This document shows, in pieces, positions 1-12,984 of a DNA stretch of 64,000 nucleotides. Origin of the DNA: Basidiobolus meristosporus CBS 931.73 (taxonomy: Eukaryota > Basidiobolomycota > Basidiobolomycetes > Basidiobolales > Basidiobolaceae); NCBI GenBank assembly GCA_002104905.1, contig MCFE01000265.1, positions 43,915 to 107,914 on the forward strand, in the 5' to 3' direction. Each line of letters begins with the position of its first letter. The stretch's first letter is position 1. The translations under genes and the position numbers were made by a program. The notes below the pieces were generated by a model, which worked only from the letters and a program-made list of their open reading frames with translations, did not search any database and had not been told where the DNA came from.

Positions 1-634
1 TGTGCAATTCGCACTATCAATTCCGAAAATCACCGTACTTGGAATATCTGGTACTACTTGTATTGCGCGCATTCGCTCCTCAAGTATCGTTCAATTTTTA
101 TTTCCCTTTGCTTGCAAATACTGCGAACATGCTACGCGTGTTCAATGGTATCTTACTGAGTGGGATAATGGAATTAGAAAGTAGCGGACATTGAGACAAT
201 AGCAAAGAAGGGTTTTGAAGTATGGATTTTCAATTACTATGAAGACCTTTTACATCATTAACCTTACTGTGGAGTTTAGGCAAATTTATTAACAGTGATC
301 GCTTACATTGTGACGCAAATGCCGTTTTGATAACAACCGTAATTTGTTTGTACAAATGACCAAAATAATAATCGGACGCGAATCCAAATTGTTCAAAATT
401 GAATTCAGCTGGTCCGTTAATCCTGCCGAAATTCAAAGTACTTTCAACTCCAATAAGCCTTTAGGAATATCAGAGATACATATCGCTCCTGATAGCTGGT
501 TTCTTGAGTGCGACTGGTTGCCATCGACACCTCGTAAGTAATATCTTTACTAGAACTAAAATAGAATGTGTATGTATATATCTAAAGCTCATTGGGGTCA
601 CTATGCTATTAATCAGGGTATGAAATTAATTCTT
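1..634. other. Left edge, no gene recognised
   Basis: Downstream side of H+-ATPase copy A. Only short open frames (up to about 65 codons) with no recognisable motif. I see no clear AATAAA-type signal for copy A on the minus strand. Confidence 0.5.
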
Positions 635-3412
635 TTAAACATCGGGCGATCGCTTGTGATGTTGATAAGAGACACGAGCAAGTTCCATCATCAGGTCCTC
701 CATTTTTCTGTTCTTCTTCTTCATCGACTTGCCATGAGCAAGTCTATCAAAGGCCTCAGAGTTCGACAGGATCATGTACACCATGGCCATGACAACAAAC
801 ACTCCGAACGAGAACAGCCAGATACGGACGACCGCAACAATACTGGTATGCTCGCCAGTGAACCATCCCCAAATTGCAAAGCACGAGGCAAGGATATCAA
901 CGGCAAACACAGCATCAGCCAATTGCCAGGATGGGAGACTCTCGAAGAATGATTTGTTCAGACGAGTGATGAAAATCAACCAATTCTCAGTCAAGGCAAC
1001 TTCAAGGAACATCACTTCTTGCGCTCCACCGAAGTTCTCAATGATGCCGTGACCAGGGACAAAGGTGGTGGTGAATACGATCCAGGTACCGACAGTGAGA
1101 ATGATCGACATGACCAACGAGAGTGCCCACAGCTTGGGTAGGTTCCACTTGACTGGGGTAGCCGAGTAAGGAGCATTATCGTAGGCAACCATGAGAGTGG
1201 CTACATCGGCAAAGATGGCAAGGAACACAACGAGTTCGACATTGATTGTTTCGTTGAGAATGACAATCGAGGTGGTCAAGAAGATCTCCAAGTGAAGGGA
1301 CAGAGCAATACGGTACACGATGTAGGCGTACATACGATGGAAAATCTGGCGAGAAGTCTTGATAGCATCGATGATCACTCCCAGTCCGGGGGCCAAGAAC
1401 ACAATATCGGCAGCGCTACGAGCAGCATCACTAGCTCCTTCCACAGCAATACCGGTATCGGCCTTCTTGAGGGATGGTGCATCATTCACACCATCACCGG
1501 TCATGGCAACAAGGTAGCCACGCTTCTGGAGAATGTCAACGGCATGATACTTGTGCTCAGGGAACACCTCGGCAAATCCATCAGCTGCCTCAACAAAGTC
1601 GTACAACTCTGCTCCAGTCATACCACCCTTTCCCGATGCTCCTCCACCGCCCATACCAAGTTCTTCGGCATTATAGATGTTAGTACCCATTCGAAGTTGT
1701 CTTGCGGTTTCCTTGGCAATACCAACAGCATCGCCGGTAAGCATCTTCACTTTGAGTCCGAGTTCCTGAGCAGTAGCAATAGTCTTTCCGGTATCATAAC
1801 GAGGAGGATCGAACAGTGACAGGACACCAAGAATCTGCCATCCGTTGGCTGGAGTGTACCAAGCAATACCCAAACTTCTGAAACCACGATCGGCAAACTC
1901 AGCAACAACCTCGTTGTACTTCTTAGCAAGATCAGGGTCCAGAGTACCTTCCCTTTGAACCATGCGAAGCACAAATGGTGGGGCACCCTTGACTGCGACA
2001 CACTTGTTACCCTCAGGATCGACAACCTTGGCAACCACCATCTTGGACACAGGATCGAATGGCTGGAACTCAGTCATGCGGTACTCTCTCATTCTTCTCT
2101 TGGCGTTGGGGTACTTTCCGAGTGCCTTCACAACAGCCTTGTCAATGGCGTCCATGCCCTTCTTCTTACGCGAGGCAGCCAAAGCGGAGACAAACAGCAG
2201 CATCTCCTCATCCACTCCATCCACACAGTAAGGATCGTGGAGGGTGAGCTTGTTCTGAGTCAGGGTGCCAGTCTTATCCGAGCACAAGATCTCCACACCA
2301 GCAAGTGATTCGATGGCAGTCAGCTTCTGAACAATAGCCTGCTTCTTAGCCAAGAAGGCAGCTCCAACAGCCATAGTGGTTGTGACCACTGCGGGAAGTC
2401 CGACTGGGACACCAACAACAGTGATGACCAAAGCATACTCCAAGAGCTTGACAATTCCCAGCGAGCGATAGAATCCAGCACTCCAAATGATCAGAAGCCA
2501 GATGACCACAAGCACCAGCAAAACAGTTCCGATGTTGTTGATGACCTCAGTAAAGTGGCCGACTCCATTGGACTTTCCAGCAAGGGCAGCGGCTCTTCCT
2601 ACGAAGGTATGTTTGCCAGTGGCAGTGACAACAGCATAACAGCTACCACGCTTGATGGCTGAGCTACTGAACAACTCATCACCAGGTCCCTTGGAGGCTG
2701 CCAATGACTCGCCAGTCAGCGCTGCTTGATCGACCTGGAGACGTGAGTCCTCACCAAGAATACGAGCATCAGCTGGAACAATCGCACCATCCTCCACGAG
2801 AATGATGTCACCTGGAACGAGCGATGTAGCCTCCACCTGGCCTTCCTTTCCATCTCTGACCGCGATGGCGGAGAGTGCCAATGTCTGCTTCAGCTGGTCA
2901 ATGATGTTGCCAGCCTGGTATTCCTGGATGAACCCGACGAATGCATTCAGTGCCAGCAACCCAATGATCACACCAAGATCGACCCAATCTCTGAGACCTC
3001 CGGAAAGGCCCACAGCAGCCCACATCACATACTGAATGGGGCCGCAGAAGAACATGAAGAACTTGAGGATCTTGCTCTCACTCTCGATGTCGAGCTGGTT
3101 GAGCCCATACTTCTTACGACGGGTGTCAACCTCAGCCGAGGTCAATCCGACCCTTGGATCAGTCTGGAGTAGCTCTTCAGGCACAGCAAGCTCGACGACT
3201 TGGCCATCTTCATCGATTTCCTCCAGTACTTCACCATCATCACTCCATCCGTAGTCACTTAGGATGGAAATAGCTGCTGCAGACTGCTGTGTATCTTTCT
3301 TTGATAGCGGAGTTGTAGCTAATAAATTTCTCGGCGTATTTTCAGGCACCCGCTCTGCGGTAAACTGGACGGAAGTGTTTCTCTCATTTTTTGTGTCTTC
3401 GTTTTCCGGCAT
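635..3412 (-). CDS. PMA1: Plasma-membrane H+-ATPase (P3A P-type ATPase), tandem copy A
   Basis: Proton pump that uses ATP to export H+ across the plasma membrane and so energises secondary transport. The 925-aa frame has the full fungal Pma1 layout: acidic N-terminus, TM1-TM2, actuator domain with TGES (about 233-236), TM3-TM4 with VGVPVGLP, phosphorylation motif CSDKTGT with Asp about 379, nucleotide-binding KGAPPF (about 475), TGDGVNDAP hinge (about 638-646), and six C-terminal membrane segments. TM6 carries [16 protein letters not shown], whose Asp (about 736) matches the proton-binding Asp of this family. The C-terminal tail keeps the [12 protein letters not shown] regulatory helix. Length is close to the usual 918-930 aa. 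The start is the ATG about 73 bp downstream of a TATAAAA box. First gene of a minus-strand tandem array with copies B and C. No frameshift or missing catalytic residue seen. Confidence 0.97.
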   Translation of the reverse strand: MPENEDTKNERNTSVQFTAERVPENTPRNLLATTPLSKKDTQQSAAAISILSDYGWSDDGEVLEEIDEDGQVVELAVPEELLQTDPRVGLTSAEVDTRRKKYGLNQLDIESESKILKFFMFFCGPIQYVMWAAVGLSGGLRDWVDLGVIIGLLALNAFVGFIQEYQAGNIIDQLKQTLALSAIAVRDGKEGQVEATSLVPGDIILVEDGAIVPADARILGEDSRLQVDQAALTGESLAASKGPGDELFSSSAIKRGSCYAVVTATGKHTFVGRAAALAGKSNGVGHFTEVINNIGTVLLVLVVIWLLIIWSAGFYRSLGIVKLLEYALVITVVGVPVGLPAVVTTTMAVGAAFLAKKQAIVQKLTAIESLAGVEILCSDKTGTLTQNKLTLHDPYCVDGVDEEMLLFVSALAASRKKKGMDAIDKAVVKALGKYPNAKRRMREYRMTEFQPFDPVSKMVVAKVVDPEGNKCVAVKGAPPFVLRMVQREGTLDPDLAKKYNEVVAEFADRGFRSLGIAWYTPANGWQILGVLSLFDPPRYDTGKTIATAQELGLKVKMLTGDAVGIAKETARQLRMGTNIYNAEELGMGGGGASGKGGMTGAELYDFVEAADGFAEVFPEHKYHAVDILQKRGYLVAMTGDGVNDAPSLKKADTGIAVEGASDAARSAADIVFLAPGLGVIIDAIKTSRQIFHRMYAYIVYRIALSLHLEIFLTTSIVILNETINVELVVFLAIFADVATLMVAYDNAPYSATPVKWNLPKLWALSLVMSIILTVGTWIVFTTTFVPGHGIIENFGGAQEVMFLEVALTENWLIFITRLNKSFFESLPSWQLADAVFAVDILASCFAIWGWFTGEHTSIVAVVRIWLFSFGVFVVMAMVYMILSNSEAFDRLAHGKSMKKKNRKMEDLMMELARVSYQHHKRSPDV

Positions 3413-3484
3413 CCTTTTGGAGGCAGTGAATTCAAATTACCTAGATGATGAACTTGATTACTGGTGCGTGTGGTAAGCGCAAGG

Positions 3485-3491
3485 TTTTATA
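3485..3491 (-). promoter_or_regulatory. TATA box of copy A
   Basis: Reads TATAAAA on the minus strand, about 73 bp upstream of the copy A ATG. Copies B and C have a TATA box at nearly the same distance, which supports the assignment. Confidence 0.6.
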
Positions 3492-4777
3492 ATTATTATA
3501 TCATGCATGGTAACTCTCATACCCGCCGTTGGTCGTTCCATGGAAATTCCAAATCCAATTATCCTTGTTCATTCAAGCACTGACACTTACAAATCCAGCC
3601 ATTGATTGGAATGATGATCTAGGAATGGATATCGTCTGGACAATTTCTCTGCGTTTGCTATGATGCAACCTCAGAGGATATACTCAACAGTAAACGTGAA
3701 TTGTTCTACTTCAGGGCACACGCCTTTATTTCAGATATTTCGAGGCATTTCAGGCATCAGGGGAAAATCCCCATTACTCTCCAACATACTATCATTTGGC
3801 AAGCATCTGCTTTCAGTATCGAGCGCTATGGGTGGATCATAATAAGCTAAACTTGTTTATGCATATCTATGCTGTCACAATCAACTAGAATCCCCCAATT
3901 TGTACATGGTTTACTATATAATCCCGATGGGAATAAAATAATAATGATCAAGCGATATTAGCACAAACCAAAGATTCATTCCATGTGCCTATATAGCTTC
4001 AAAATATCCAAGTGTTACTATGATATAATGTAGACTTTGAAAGTCAATGGAGCGTCTTAATGAACAGTAGTCATCATTAACAGATAGCGAGCATATCACC
4101 AGATAGGATAAGTATAATCCGTTGTTGTGGCTCAGTTGATTAAGTAAGCGGCTTTTACTAGTGATTAGTTATTGCTTGATAGCCAATGTGGGTTGCGCAC
4201 GGGAAATTCGAGATTCCATTCCGTTGCAAAAAAATCACCTACCTCATCGATAACATCTCCCTGAAATCAGCAATGAGAAGTCTTTATATGGTAGCTCAAC
4301 CTCCTCATCCATTGGTCTTGGTAAACTGTTCACCATATCGGATCATTATTTCACCAGCGATCCCATCGTGATGCCATAACCGTATAAGCAGTCCCATCAC
4401 CAAAACTTATTGGATCAGCGAGTACACACCATGTGTATTCACGACAGTTCCTGCTGCCTTTTTCAGTACTCTACCATGGGCATAAACGCTAAAAATGAAA
4501 CTTGAACACGTGGCTTGATGGAGCGGATACCAGGGGCCAACGTTAACATACAAACAATATTTCAGATATGGGTGAGGTTTTGTCCGAGGATATAATACGA
4601 TTGTTGATGATAGCGATATCTTTTATTAAAATGAATTAAGATGGGTTTGGCAATAGCCAACACCCACCATTTACACCGGACAACTTGGATGTCTATAATC
4701 TATTTGGGTATAATCTATGTAAGGTGTCCGGAATATTAGGACAAGTATGAATTTGAAATCTAAGGTGAACCAGTGAA
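3492..4777. other. Intergenic spacer between copies A and B
   Basis: Holds the upstream region of copy A and the 3' flank of copy B, including TTTATT at 4622-4627 (AATAAA on the minus strand). An A-box-like TGGCTCAGTTGA at 4128-4139 and TTCGA at 4207-4211 look vaguely tRNA- or SINE-like on the plus strand. No convincing coding frame. Confidence 0.5.
4622..4627 (-). terminator. Poly(A) signal of copy B
   Basis: AATAAA on the minus strand about 150 bp past the copy B stop codon. Assigned by motif and position only. Confidence 0.45.
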
Positions 4778-7573
4778 TTAGTGGCTTTCTTCTGAGTCTT
4801 CTTCAGCCAACATAGGTTGCTGCTCATGCTTGACAGAAAGACGGGCCATCTCAACCATGAAGTCCTCCATGCTTCTGTTCTTCTTCTTCATCGACTTGCC
4901 GTGAGCAAGTCTATCGAAGGCCTCGGAGTTCGACAGGATCATGTACACCATGGCCATGACAACAAACACTCCGAACGAGAACAGCCAGATACGAAGAACC
5001 GCAACAATACTGGTATGCTCGCCAGTGAACCATCCCCAGAGTGCAAAGCACGAGGCAAGGACATCAACTGCAAACACAGCACCAGCCAATTGCCAGGATG
5101 GGAGACTCTCGAAGAAGGAAGTGTTCAGACGAGTGATGAAGATCAACCAATTCTCAGTCAACGCAACTTCAAGGAACATCACTTCTTGCGCTCCACCGAA
5201 GTTCTCAATGATACCGTGACCAGGGACAAAAGTGGTGGTGAAGGTGATCCAAGTACCAACGGTAAGGATAATGGCCATAACAAGTGAGAGTGCCCACAAC
5301 TTGGGAAGGTTCCACTTGACTGGGACAGCGGAGTAAGGAGCATTATCGTAAGCAACCATAAGAGTAGCAACATCAGCGAAAATGGCAATGAACACAACCA
5401 GTTCAATGTTCATTGACTCGTTCAGAATGACAGTACTGGTAGTCAAGAAGATTTCCATATGGAGAGAAAGAGCAATACGGTACACGATATAGGCGTACAT
5501 ACGGTGGAAAATCTGGCGAGAAGTCTTGATTGCATCGATGATCACTCCCAGTCCTGGGGCCAAGAACACAATATCAGCAGCACTACGAGCAGCATCACTA
5601 GCTCCTTCTACAGCAATACCGGTATCAGCCTTCTTGAGGGATGGTGCATCGTTCACACCATCACCGGTCATGGCAACAAGGTAGCCACGCTTCTGGAGAA
5701 TGTCGACAGCATGATACTTGTGTTCAGGGAACACCTCAGCAAATCCATCAGCTGCCTCAACGAAGTCGTAGAGTGCTGCTCCAGATAAACCACCTTTATG
5801 CGAACTACCGCCACCGCCCATACCAAGTTCATCAGCGTTGTAGATATTGGTGCCCATTCTGAGTTGTCGTGCGGTTTCCTTGGCAATACCAACAGCATCA
5901 CCGGTAAGCATCTTGACCTTGAGTCCGAGTTCCTGAGCAGTAGCAATAGTCTTTCCAGTATCAAACCGAGGAGGATCGAACAGCGACAAGACACCAAGAA
6001 TCTGCCATCCGTTAGCTGGGGTGTACCAAGCAATACCCAAACTTCTGAAACCACGATCGGCGAACTCAGAGACAACCTCGTTATACTTCTTAGCAAGTGC
6101 AGGGTCCAGATTACCTTCCCTTTGAACCATACGAAGCACAAATGGTGGGGCACCCTTGACTGCGACACACTTGTTGCCCTCAGGATCGACAACCTTGGCA
6201 ACCACCATCTTGGACACAGGATCGAATGGCTGGAACTCAGTCATGCGGTACTCTCTCATTCTTCTCTTAGCGTTGGGGTACTTTCCGAGTGCCTTCACAA
6301 CAGCCTTGTCAATGGCGTCCATGCCCTTCTTCTTACGCGAGGCAGCCAAAGCGGAGACAAACAGCAGCATCTCCTCATCCACTCCATCCACACAGTAAGG
6401 ATCGTGGAGGGTGAGCTTGTTCTGAGTCAGGGTGCCAGTCTTATCCGAGCACAGGATCTCCACACCAGCAAGTGATTCGATGGCAGTCAGCTTCTGAACA
6501 ATAGCCTTCTTCTTAGCCAAGAAGGCAGCTCCAACAGCCATAGTGGTTGTGACCACAGCGGGAAGACCGACTGGAACACCAACGACAGTGATGGCCAAGG
6601 CATACTCCAAAAGGGTGACAATGCTGAGAGAACGATAGAAACCAGCACTCCAGATAATCAATAACCACAGGATCACAAGCACTAGCAGAACAGTACCAAT
6701 GTTGTTGATGACCTCAGTGAAATGTCCCACTCCGTTAGATTTTCCAGCAAGGGTAGCGGCTCTTCCTACGAAGGTATGTTTACCGGTGGCAGTAACTACA
6801 GCGTAACAGCTACCACGCTTGATACCAGAACTACTGAACAACTCGTCACCAGGTCCCTTGGAGGCTGCCAATGACTCACCAGTAAGAGCGGATTGATCGA
6901 CCTGGAGGCGGGAGTCTTCACCAAGAACGCGACAATCAGCGGGGACAATTGCACCATCTTCAACGAGAATGATATCTCCGGGAACAAGCGAGGTAGCCTC
7001 AACTTGTCCCTCCTTTCCATCTCTCACTGCGATAGCCGATAGGGCCAATGTCTGCTTCAGTTGATCAATGATGTTACCAGCTTGGTATTCCTGAAGGAAA
7101 CCAACGAATGCGTTCAACGTAAGCAAACCAATAATGACACCAAGATCAACCCAATCTCTGAGACCTCCGGAAAGACCAACGGCGGCCCACATCACATACT
7201 GAATGGGGCCACAGAAGAACATGAAGAACTTGAGCAGTTTGCTCTCACTCTCGATATCGAGCTGGTTGAGGCCATACTTCTTACGACGATTTTCGACTTC
7301 AGCGGATGACAATCCAGTGCTAGGATCAGTTTGGAGTAACTCCTCTGGAGTAGCCGTCTCCACCACCTCACCATCCTCATCAACCTCTTCCGCCGCTTCA
7401 CCATCATCACTCCAACCGTAGTCACTAAGGATAGAAATGGCGGCTGCAGATTGTTGAGTATCTTTCTTCGATAGTGGGGAAGTTGCAGTCAAGTTCCTTC
7501 CACCCTCTGGGGCGGCCTGTTCAGAATCAAACTGAACTGTGGCGTTGTTCATGTTTGTGCCTTCGTCTGACAT
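4778..7573 (-). CDS. PMA1: Plasma-membrane H+-ATPase (P3A P-type ATPase), tandem copy B
   Basis: Same enzyme as copy A, 931 aa. In this copy: TM1 and TM2 about 115-160, TGES 231-234 in the actuator domain, VGVPVGLP 331-338 in TM4, phosphorylated Asp377 in CSDKTGT, Lys473 in KGAPPF of the nucleotide-binding domain, MLTGDA 555-560, TGDGVNDAP 636-644, TM5 Arg699, TM6 Asp734 (proton-binding position), and TM7-TM10 to about 879. The tail [17 protein letters not shown] keeps serines at the positions of yeast Ser899 and Ser911. The position of yeast Thr912, a glucose-dependent phosphosite, is Val. Nearly identical to copy C over most of its length, including a 386-bp stretch without a single difference. 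The N-terminal 70 residues and spacer sequences are clearly different, so this is not a very recent duplication. Confidence 0.97.
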   Translation of the reverse strand: MSDEGTNMNNATVQFDSEQAAPEGGRNLTATSPLSKKDTQQSAAAISILSDYGWSDDGEAAEEVDEDGEVVETATPEELLQTDPSTGLSSAEVENRRKKYGLNQLDIESESKLLKFFMFFCGPIQYVMWAAVGLSGGLRDWVDLGVIIGLLTLNAFVGFLQEYQAGNIIDQLKQTLALSAIAVRDGKEGQVEATSLVPGDIILVEDGAIVPADCRVLGEDSRLQVDQSALTGESLAASKGPGDELFSSSGIKRGSCYAVVTATGKHTFVGRAATLAGKSNGVGHFTEVINNIGTVLLVLVILWLLIIWSAGFYRSLSIVTLLEYALAITVVGVPVGLPAVVTTTMAVGAAFLAKKKAIVQKLTAIESLAGVEILCSDKTGTLTQNKLTLHDPYCVDGVDEEMLLFVSALAASRKKKGMDAIDKAVVKALGKYPNAKRRMREYRMTEFQPFDPVSKMVVAKVVDPEGNKCVAVKGAPPFVLRMVQREGNLDPALAKKYNEVVSEFADRGFRSLGIAWYTPANGWQILGVLSLFDPPRFDTGKTIATAQELGLKVKMLTGDAVGIAKETARQLRMGTNIYNADELGMGGGGSSHKGGLSGAALYDFVEAADGFAEVFPEHKYHAVDILQKRGYLVAMTGDGVNDAPSLKKADTGIAVEGASDAARSAADIVFLAPGLGVIIDAIKTSRQIFHRMYAYIVYRIALSLHMEIFLTTSTVILNESMNIELVVFIAIFADVATLMVAYDNAPYSAVPVKWNLPKLWALSLVMAIILTVGTWITFTTTFVPGHGIIENFGGAQEVMFLEVALTENWLIFITRLNTSFFESLPSWQLAGAVFAVDVLASCFALWGWFTGEHTSIVAVLRIWLFSFGVFVVMAMVYMILSNSEAFDRLAHGKSMKKKNRSMEDFMVEMARLSVKHEQQPMLAEEDSEESH

Positions 7574-7651
7574 ACTTGAAAGCTTCTTAGTACTTTGGAT
7601 ACTAAGAGGTGTGTAAGTAGAGAATTGATGTTATACTCCTATCTCTGCTCC

Positions 7652-7659
7652 TTTATATA
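7652..7659 (-). promoter_or_regulatory. TATA box of copy B
   Basis: Reads TATATAAA on the minus strand, about 79 bp upstream of the copy B start codon. Confidence 0.65.
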
Positions 7660-9020
7660 CTGTTTGGATGTACGTCTCTTTACCCGTATCTTGATAATTC
7701 GGAAATGACACGATATGTTCCTCGCGAGTCTGTCCCAAAATGGGAATCGATTGGAAGATTATGGACTAGAGTCTCCATGCGGCGAATGATATGGTGGTAC
7801 CAGATATATCGGTAATAGGTTTTTCAGTGGCATCGATCTTTTGGGAAGATATTTCTGTTGATACCTACAAATCAGCTGCTTGATAGTGGTCTACTTTCGA
7901 AATGCGCGATTTAGAGACATCTCGGTAACCAATATTGTCTCATCATCAGTTGGAATAAATTTTATTAAACTTTTTACTTATGTCACCAAAACTTTATAAT
8001 ATCAGATAATCGGTATGTTGGGTCTTCTTTTGGATGAGATTTGCTTATACTATGCAATAGGGTACTGGCCTATACAGGTCCCTAAAGCTAGGTGTTTACG
8101 GACTGATAGTGCTCATTAAGCGGGATTTACCTAAGATACAGCAAAACATGGCTGCGAAATGGGAATATTCAGTTTATGCTTTGTGTACGCTAATCAGTAA
8201 GATTTGTTTTCCGATGATCGTTAATGGATAATAGGGTAAATGGATTATCGCACGCATTGATTTAAATTGTATCCTATCTTATTTATCGGGATCATCTCGC
8301 AGTTGTTGAAATCTTGGTGGGAGTACACGCTCAAGAGCATGATATTGAGGCTTTGGGATTAGCGACATTGAAATACAGTACAGTGAATCCCACGGGTTAC
8401 CTACCGCTAGAATGTATTTTAAGTACCTATCTTGCCTCCTATAGGCGATACCCAATGCAACTGCCAAACACGATAGCGATGGAACCAATAGTGACAATGC
8501 TATGCACTTACTCACGCTGTCATCTTTATTCTAATATATCGTGTTATACATATTCATGTATTTCTTGTATCTGTTCAGGCTAAATAATCAGGAGTCCATA
8601 ATAGCCAATAGGTAGCCAGATCGCAAAAAACGTTGATCCACTTTTATATACCATATATAGTTAATCGCCTCTGCAAACACCTATTATACCAGCATGCCAT
8701 ATTTGTCGCACAAAAATGAGCAACTTGTGCTACATATTCCGTATCCAACGATTCCTATTATGAAACCTAAGATCTATCAATACGGCCGCTTACTCATTGA
8801 CAAATGGGATAATATTTACGCACCAAAAATCGTGATAAAGACTGCGTAATTTTGACGGGACATTAGATCGATGAATCACATACCCTAATAATTCCCCCAG
8901 TCCAAATATGGCAAATGGTCACCTGGATTTTTCACCAAATTTCTTCACCGTTGCTTCAAGCATAACTAACGTCAGATAGTAAGGGATTCATTCCAGAATG
9001 ATTGGAACATACAGTAAATT
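7660..9020. other. Intergenic spacer between copies B and C
   Basis: About 1.4 kb without a convincing gene. A 78-codon frame at 8279-8515 on the minus strand would need a GTG start and resembles nothing I know. The right part is the 3' flank of copy C, the left part the upstream region of copy B. Confidence 0.5.
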
Positions 9021-9026
9021 TTTATT
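9021..9026 (-). terminator. Poly(A) signal of copy C
   Basis: AATAAA on the minus strand about 103 bp past the copy C stop codon. Motif and position only. Confidence 0.5.
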
Positions 9027-9128
9027 AATGACTTGATTTATAATTCTATGGAGTAAAAATGCAGGTACGGCTGAAGTAAGGTAAAATACTACGGCAACAA
9101 TTCTAAATGTAAATTACAATGGTAAAGG

Positions 9129-11906
9129 TTAATGGCCCTCCTTGCCCTTCTTGCCCTCCTCTTCTTCGAGCATAGGTTGCTCTTCATGACGAAGGGAAAG
9201 ACGTGCCATCTCAACCATGAAGTCCTCCATGCTTCTGTTCTTCTTCTTCAACGACTTACCATGAGCAAGTCTATCGAAGGCCTCAGAGTTTGACAGAATC
9301 ATATAAACAAGTGCCAACACCACGAATACTCCGAACGAGAACAACCAGATACGAAGAACCGCAACAATACTGGTATGCTCGCCAGTGAACCATCCCCAGA
9401 GTGCAAAGCACGAGGCAAGGACATCAACTGCAAACACAGCACCAGCCAATTGCCAGGATGGGATACTTTCAAAGAAGGAAGTGTTCAGACGAGTGATGAA
9501 AATCAACCAATTCTCAGTCAAGGCAACTTCAAGGAACATCACTTCTTGTGGTCCACCAAAGTTCTCAATGATACCGTGACCAGGGACAAAAGTGGTGGTG
9601 TAGGTGACCCAAGTACCAACGGTAAGAATGATGGCCATAACAAGTGAGAGTGCCCACAACTTGGGAAGGTTCCACTTGACTGGTACGGCGGAGTAAGGGG
9701 CATTATCGTAGGCAACCATAAGAGTAGCAACATCAGCGAAAATGGCAATGAACACAACCAGTTCAATGTTCATTGACTCGTTCAGAATGACAGTACTGGT
9801 AGTCAAGAAGATTTCCATATGGAGAGAAAGAGCAATACGGTACACGATATAGGCGTACATACGGTGGAAAATCTGGCGAGAAGTCTTGATTGCATCGATG
9901 ATCACTCCCAGTCCTGGGGCCAAGAACACAATATCAGCAGCACTACGAGCAGCATCACTAGCTCCTTCTACAGCAATACCGGTATCGGCCTTCTTAAGGG
10001 ATGGTGCATCGTTCACACCATCACCGGTCATGGCAACAAGGTAGCCACGCTTCTGGAGGATGTCGACAGCATGATACTTGTGCTCAGGGAACACCTCAGC
10101 GAATCCATCAGCTGCCTCAACGAAGTCGTAGAGTGCTGCTCCGGATAAACCACCCTTACCAGATGCTCCACCACCGCCCATACCAAGTTCATCAGCGTTG
10201 TAGATATTGGTGCCCATTCTGAGTTGTCTTGCGGTTTCCTTGGCAATACCAACAGCATCACCGGTAAGCATCTTGACCTTGAGGCCGAGTTCCTGGGCGG
10301 TAGCGATAGTCTTTCCAGTATCAAACCGAGGAGGATCGAACAGTGACAGGACACCAAGAATCTGCCATCCGTTGGCTGGGGTGTACCAAGCAATACCCAA
10401 ACTTCTGAAACCACGGTCGGCGAACTCAGCAACAACCTCGTTGTACTTCTTAGCAAGTGCAGGGTCCAGATTGCCTTCCCTTTGAACCATGCGAAGCACA
10501 AACGGTGGAGCACCCTTGACTGCGACACACTTGTTGCCCTCAGGATCGACAACCTTGGCAACTACCATCTTGGACACAGGATCGAACGGCTGGAATTCCA
10601 ACATGCGATACTCTCTCATTCTTCTCTTAGCGTTAGGATACTTTCCGAGTGCCTTCACAACAGCCTTGTCAATGGCGTCCATACCCTTCTTCTTACGCGA
10701 GGCAGCCAAAGCGGAGACAAACAGCAGCATCTCCTCATCCACTCCATCCACACAGTAAGGATCGTGGAGGGTGAGCTTGTTCTGAGTCAGGGTACCAGTC
10801 TTATCCGAGCACAGGATCTCCACACCAGCAAGTGATTCGATAGCAGTCAGCTTCTGAACAATAGCCTTCTTCTTAGCCAAGAAGGCAGCTCCAACAGCCA
10901 TAGTGGTTGTGACCACAGCGGGAAGACCGACTGGAACACCAACGACAGTGATGGCCAAGGCATACTCCAAAAGGGTGACAATGCTGAGAGAGCGATAGAA
11001 ACCAGCACCCCAGATGATCAACAGCCAAAAGATAACAAGAACCAGCAGAACAGTACCAATGTTGTTGATGACCTCAGTGAAATGACCAACTCCGTTAGAT
11101 TTTCCAGCAAGGGTAGCGGCTCTTCCTACGAAGGTTTGTTTACCAGTGGCAGTAACAACAGCGTAACAGCTACCACGCTTGATACCAGAACTACTGAACA
11201 ACTCGTCACCAGGTCCCTTGGAGGCTGCCAATGACTCGCCAGTAAGAGCGGATTGATCGACCTGGAGGCGGGAGTCTTCACCAAGAACGCGACAATCAGC
11301 GGGGACAATTGCACCATCTTCAACGAGAATGATATCTCCGGGAACAAGCGAGGTAGCCTCAACTTGTCCCTCCTTTCCATCTCTCACTGCGATAGCCGAT
11401 AGGGCCAATGTCTGCTTCAGTTGATCAATGATGTTACCAGCTTGGTATTCCTGAAGGAAACCAACGAATGCGTTCAACGTAAGCAAACCAATAATGACAC
11501 CAAGATCAACCCAATCTCTGAGACCTCCGGAAAGACCAACGGCGGCCCACATCACATACTGAATGGGGCCACAGAAGAACATGAAGAACTTGAGCAGTTT
11601 GCTCTCACTCTCGATATCGAGCTGATTGAGGCCATACTTCTTGCGACGATTTTCGACCTCAGCGGATGACAATCCTACTCTCGGATCCGTCTGGAGAAGT
11701 TCTTCGGGAACCTGGGATTCCACAACTTGTCCATCCTCATCCACTTCTTCGGCCGCTTCACCTTCTTCACTCCATCCGTAGTCACTAAGGATAGAAATGG
11801 CAGCAGCGGATTGTTGTGTTTCCTTTTTGGTCAAACCAGAAGTAGGCGTCAGAAGAGTGGATTCATTATTTTCGCCCCCATTTCCAGCATTTGCATTTTC
11901 CGACAT
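9129..11906 (-). CDS. PMA1: Plasma-membrane H+-ATPase (P3A P-type ATPase), tandem copy C
   Basis: 925 aa with all catalytic motifs: TGES, phosphorylated Asp about 368 in [22 protein letters not shown], and TM6 [10 protein letters not shown] with the proton-binding Asp. The frame stays open 47 codons upstream to 12047, but I start at the inner ATG (MSENANAG) for two reasons. A TATATAA box lies 81 bp upstream of it, inside the would-be extension, just as in copy B. The resulting protein also has the family length. The extension (MASRQGRR...) has no counterpart in the other copies. The C-terminal tail is [19 protein letters not shown] followed by a Glu/Lys-rich end. The middle of the gene is almost identical to copy B. 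Confidence 0.96.
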   Translation of the reverse strand: MSENANAGNGGENNESTLLTPTSGLTKKETQQSAAAISILSDYGWSEEGEAAEEVDEDGQVVESQVPEELLQTDPRVGLSSAEVENRRKKYGLNQLDIESESKLLKFFMFFCGPIQYVMWAAVGLSGGLRDWVDLGVIIGLLTLNAFVGFLQEYQAGNIIDQLKQTLALSAIAVRDGKEGQVEATSLVPGDIILVEDGAIVPADCRVLGEDSRLQVDQSALTGESLAASKGPGDELFSSSGIKRGSCYAVVTATGKQTFVGRAATLAGKSNGVGHFTEVINNIGTVLLVLVIFWLLIIWGAGFYRSLSIVTLLEYALAITVVGVPVGLPAVVTTTMAVGAAFLAKKKAIVQKLTAIESLAGVEILCSDKTGTLTQNKLTLHDPYCVDGVDEEMLLFVSALAASRKKKGMDAIDKAVVKALGKYPNAKRRMREYRMLEFQPFDPVSKMVVAKVVDPEGNKCVAVKGAPPFVLRMVQREGNLDPALAKKYNEVVAEFADRGFRSLGIAWYTPANGWQILGVLSLFDPPRFDTGKTIATAQELGLKVKMLTGDAVGIAKETARQLRMGTNIYNADELGMGGGGASGKGGLSGAALYDFVEAADGFAEVFPEHKYHAVDILQKRGYLVAMTGDGVNDAPSLKKADTGIAVEGASDAARSAADIVFLAPGLGVIIDAIKTSRQIFHRMYAYIVYRIALSLHMEIFLTTSTVILNESMNIELVVFIAIFADVATLMVAYDNAPYSAVPVKWNLPKLWALSLVMAIILTVGTWVTYTTTFVPGHGIIENFGGPQEVMFLEVALTENWLIFITRLNTSFFESIPSWQLAGAVFAVDVLASCFALWGWFTGEHTSIVAVLRIWLFSFGVFVVLALVYMILSNSEAFDRLAHGKSLKKKNRSMEDFMVEMARLSLRHEEQPMLEEEEGKKGKEGH

Positions 11907-11986
11907 CTCTATTAGTTTAGTTTCACTGCGACCTCCACTGTTCGGAATAAGCAATGATCTGAATTTCGAATGGAAGTGCCCCACGG

Positions 11987-11993
11987 TTATATA
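11987..11993 (-). promoter_or_regulatory. TATA box of copy C
   Basis: Reads TATATAA on the minus strand, 81 bp upstream of the chosen ATG. It decides the start codon, because the longer open frame would run through it. Confidence 0.65.
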
Positions 11994-12047
11994 CCCCCTT
12001 GAGACTGGAATTTTTGGCGCTAGTCTTCTCCCTTGACGCGACGCCAT

Positions 12048-12984
12048 TGGTCCATGATCGGCTAAGTATTTTTACGTGATTGGTGAATTCATATTGATGG
12101 TTATATCTTATGCCATCGCTATTCAATTCTTCCGCCTGGTGTGAGGTTAATGTTGGCATAAGCACCTTATTCTACACACTAGTCCAAGTTAGTATAGTGT
12201 ACTACACGGGATGATGTAATCTTCGGCCATGCTCGATTCTTATTTGCGGCCCAGTCTAAGTGGTAGCAGTTACGCATTCGGTTAGAGCATCTCAATCCGG
12301 CATCTCCAGAATGATTTTCATCGGGATTGATACAGCAGAAGCAATCTTATCACTCGATAATGAATCAGCACTGTTAATACTTTAACCATCACATTGTTGG
12401 ACTACTCCCTTGGTTGACCTCAAACAATGATTGTTTATGAGTGACCCTTACACGAAAAATATCACCAAGGCTCATATGGACTGTTTACCACGGACGCGAG
12501 ATATGATCTATTCTCTCACGGTGCAAAATTCCTCGGTGGATGCTGAGGACCTCGCTATTACGTAGTCGGTAGAAATATTTTGCTTAGACATGGACCAAAT
12601 CGTTTAGACGCCAATTTAAGCAGATGGTTAATATTGGTACCTTCGATGCTATCTTTAACTGCGAAATAATCCATTGTTGGCGGGATGCCGTCATGAGCCT
12701 CAACTTATTTCCGCTAAACTATGTTTATGCAACAATCGGCGTTATCAGTTTAATCAACATGTGTAGGTAGCGAAGTTTACGAATCAGTATGGTGATGAGG
12801 ATGCGGATTCGATGGGTGATTCAGTGCTCAATACTCACAAGTCCTTTCCAAAAGGAGAATAAAACATACAGATCTGCCCAATGAACCTCGAGGGATGGGA
12901 ATGATTACATTCCTTCTGGACGTCAAATAATTTTGGCGGTTGCTTGGTGTCCAGAGTCGAATCATGAGTCATGCCAACTCTCTA
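12048..12984. other. Spacer upstream of copy C, no gene recognised
   Basis: No open frame of note and no recognised repeat. It corresponds in position to the spacers between the other tandem copies. Confidence 0.45.

Noticed and set aside
8279-8515. 78-codon minus-strand frame with a hydrophobic N-terminus in the B-C spacer
   Set aside because: Needs a GTG start, and there is no recognisable domain. Overlaps another frame on the opposite strand.
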